Shown piece after piece: positions 61,817 to 64,000 of a DNA stretch of 64,000 nucleotides. Positions within the stretch are counted from its first letter, which is position 1. Each line of letters opens with the position of its first letter. The notes under the pieces are model-generated. The model had not been told where the DNA came from. It ran no database searches and worked only from the letters and a program-made list of their open reading frames with translations. Both the position numbers and the translations under genes were made by a program. Source of the stretch: Panaeolus papilionaceus (Eukaryota > Basidiomycota > Agaricomycetes > Agaricales); assembly GCA_015501605.1 (NCBI GenBank), contig JADNRZ010000002.1, positions 1,054,001 through 1,118,000 of the forward strand, given 5' to 3'.

Positions 61817-62484
61817 ATGCAAACATCCAACACAGAACATAATGGAGAAGCAGTAGAGATCGATCCTATTTGGACAACTAGTCGTACTGCACGCCAAATC
61901 TATGCCCTGGGTGAAGTTGACAAGGTATACAATTAAATACCTTATTTCTGAATGAATCGCGCTCATGGTTATTGTAATCCAAGGATATCACCCGTCTTCT
62001 TGGATTAGCAGCATCCTCGATATCCCTCCTGACACTCCCACAAACTGATTCACCAAGTGATAATCTTCCACAGGGAGAGGAACGATCAGAACAATTCGTG
62101 CTCGAAGTGAGCGAGTACTTTGAACGACTTGACGTATGCCCTCTTCTCTTCTCTTCCTCTTTCTCTGAAAACGTACAAGTCTTGTTACTTATTACCCCAT
62201 TTTTATTTTTATAGGCAATTCAAGTCGCTCTACGCTCCTCTCTGGCTCACATACGCCACTCGCGAATCGCACCCTCTGCAATCAACGCGCCTAATCCAGG
62301 CTTCGTACCTCCCTCGTTGGGCGTCGGTCTTCCCTCTGATGGCAGTACCACCAGGAAGAACCGCGGATTGCAAGAAGAACGCGTAGAACGAGATGCATGG
62401 AAAGGAATATTGGAGGCTCTGACACGTCTTAGGGACAGGAAGAAAGAGGCGAGTGAGAATGCGGATGTGGAGATGCGGTCTTGA
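61817..62484 (+). CDS. MED11: Mediator head-module subunit 11
   Basis: Subunit of RNA polymerase II Mediator, binding Med17 and TFIIH. Three exons (61817-61924, 61984-62133, 62215-62484) encode 175 residues. The N-terminal block is WTTSRTARQIYALGEVDKD, followed by ITRLLGLAASSISLLTLPQ and FVLEVSEYFERLDAIQVAL, the paired helices typical of Med11. A region HSRIAPSAINAPNPGF then a charged tail (EERVERDAWKGILEAL) follow. The start at 61817 lies 35 nt before the first conserved block; another ATG nearby is out of frame. Confidence 0.82.
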
Positions 62485-62618
62485 TGAGCATGGAAGGGGT
62501 AATTGTGAATCGCATTGCATGTATGTAATAAGAGTCAAGTTGTAGATATAGATATCGAGAGTCCGGTCGTGTTTATTGCTTGAATTACAACGAATTATTG
62601 TTATCCGCGTCGCCTGCA

Positions 62619-63162
62619 TTACAATCCTGCAACTCCTTGAATCGCCTGTTCTGCTTTCTTCAAATCCTCATCTTCAGCCAACTCCGTCTCCTTCTTGCCT
62701 TGCTCCTACAAAAGAAACCTCTCAATCCAACGACTCACAATGAACGTAACGAATTACTCACAATCAAGCCTTTCAGATCCTCAACAGCTCCATCCAAACG
62801 CGTCGTCGTATCAAAAATCATCTTCTCCGATTCCTGCTTCATCCTCACCTGCATACATACATCACATTCATTTAGCGTCAATGAACCTTGTACACTCAAA
62901 ATCGGCAGAATTACAACCCCGAACTGACCGTATTCTTAACATCCCATTCATCTTCTGGATGCCCATCCTTGATCAGCTGAACCCGCTTGTCCTCGAGCTG
63001 CCCAACCTCTTTACGGTACATGGCCACTTCTTTCCCGAGTCTGAGATTACGGAGAAGACATAATCAAACCAAGGGCTAAGATTACATGAATACTATCGTG
63101 TACCTTGTAACGACTCCGGTCTTAATCTTTAGCTGTTTGCGTAATGCGACGACGTTGGACAT
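62619..63162 (-). CDS. TBCA: Tubulin-specific chaperone A (cofactor A)
   Basis: Beta-tubulin chaperone, a small helical bundle. Four exons on the minus strand (62929-63040 and neighbours) encode 114 residues, near the family size. Motifs: LRKQLKIKTGVVTRL, GKEVAMYRKEVGQLEDKR, IKDGHPEDEWDVKNT, VRMKQESEKMIFDTTTRLDG and VEDLKGLIEQGKKETELAE. The KIKTGVVTRL start and the MKQESEKMI block are diagnostic. The stop at 62619-62621 leaves 134 bp to the stop of MED11. The first exon runs from 63104 to 63162. Confidence 0.88.
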
Positions 63163-64000
63163 GATGGCGTGAAGAGATAAGAAGTCAATCAGAAAACGAC
63201 CAAGTTCAGCTTGCAACTTCGACTTGATATCATCTTTGATTCGAGTCATTTCTCGGAGCCTCGTTGATTTTTCACAAATAGTTATAGGTGCCATTGCATC
63301 GTAAGATAACACAGAAATCGTACTACAACGTTAAACAGTGTAGAGACCAATCTCAGATTGTGCGAGACGTAAATGTGGGGGACGTGAAGTTATATATGAT
63401 TTTTTGAAACTATAGAACTGACAAAATCAACCGTATTCTCAGTGCAAGCACATGACAGGAACACAGCTACGATAGAAAATCGAAAGCAAAGCAAAGCAAG
63501 AAGTGCATGATCAACAAGTAATAAATCGACTACATAATAGAGGCGTTAAATGGGGCATGATAAAATCGACGTAAAAGACCTGCATCCATTGACTGGCGCG
63601 TAACAATGACACATTACCACCTCGACTCCGGTGCACTACAAGAGCCAGATCCAACCCGATCTCGCGGGATGGTCGGCGGATGTTGGTGAGGGATGAGGAA
63701 GGGCGTCGAGCCCTTCAACAGGAATCGCGCGAACTCGTTACAAATGTCGGTGGAAGGGATGGATAAGTGATGGAAATGAGGGGCATGCTATGACGTTGCG
63801 AGTGCTCGACGAGCCTCGAGGCCGAATTCAGCGGCTCACTCACTTGGGCATACACGGAACTAGCCGTTGCCACTGGAGGAGGCGAAAAGCGGACTACGAG
63901 ACACCGATGAGGACGGGCGCTATCGAGCGATGCATTGAGGAAATAAAGAGGATAATCCGACAATGAATGTGAGTTGGGTTGATGCGTGTTGGGAATGATG
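63163..64000. other. Region upstream of TBCA without recognisable gene
   Basis: 838 bp to the window edge. A frame on the minus strand (63715-63963) lacks an ATG start and family motifs. It may hold the promoter of TBCA and of a gene beyond the edge. Confidence 0.4.

Noticed and set aside
63715..63963. 82-residue minus-strand frame near the window edge
   Set aside because: No ATG start and no recognisable motif; the edge may hide an exon but this cannot be supported.

Overview
The window is nuclear DNA of a filamentous basidiomycete fungus, most probably an Agaricomycete. The evidence is gene density near one per 2.2 kb on both strands, many GT-AG introns of about 50-90 nt, short 5' exons, several F-box/LRR-like genes, and a conserved housekeeping set that reads as fungal. 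I see no prophage, plasmid, CRISPR array, rRNA, complete transposon or convincing tRNA. Exon joins were worked out by hand from splice sites, reading phase and family motifs. Gene ends are firmer than some internal junctions.

Layout. 1-12 kb: 3' part of a Cdc25-type RasGEF, a Rab5/Ypt5 GTPase, a Mei2-like RRM protein, a mitochondrial TMBIM5/GHITM-type protein and the SM protein Sly1. 12-19.4 kb: a large CSC1/OSCA-like (DUF221) membrane protein, a small unknown protein, and a 1.6 kb stretch without a recognisable gene. 19.4-31.1 kb: acid-sphingomyelinase-like phosphodiesterase, two F-box-like proteins, an FHIT-type HIT hydrolase, a small protein-kinase-like protein, a PhzF-family protein and an Isc1-type sphingolipid phospholipase C. 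31.5-39 kb: an Rlm1/MEF2-type MADS factor, a hormone-sensitive-lipase-type hydrolase with a long Ser-rich tail, and methionine aminopeptidase 2. 39.3-45.3 kb: a tandem pair of arrestin-like paralogues and another F-box-like gene. 46.5-64 kb: alkaline ceramidase, mitochondrial EF-Ts, NAF1, ribonuclease T2, a CASTOR-like ACT protein, a degenerate SDR-like protein, an AT-hook protein, Mediator subunit 11 and tubulin chaperone A, then 0.8 kb without a gene.

How genes may relate. Three enzymes of sphingolipid breakdown (acid-SMase-like, Isc1-like, alkaline ceramidase) lie within about 28 kb, interspersed with unrelated genes. Rab5 and Sly1 are both vesicle-traffic factors but are not adjacent. RasGEF and Rlm1 are signalling components. 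Most other neighbours look like independent housekeeping genes sharing divergent promoters or convergent 3' ends.

The most unusual signals are gene-structural. There is a 4-nt microexon in the ceramidase gene, a 7-nt microexon in the acid-SMase-like gene, and GC-AG introns in three genes. One of these GC-AG introns is replaced by a GT-AG intron in its tandem paralogue. There is also a 72-bp divergent promoter between EF-Ts and NAF1. Several enzymes appear to have lost expected catalytic residues (SDR-like, PhzF-like, kinase-like).
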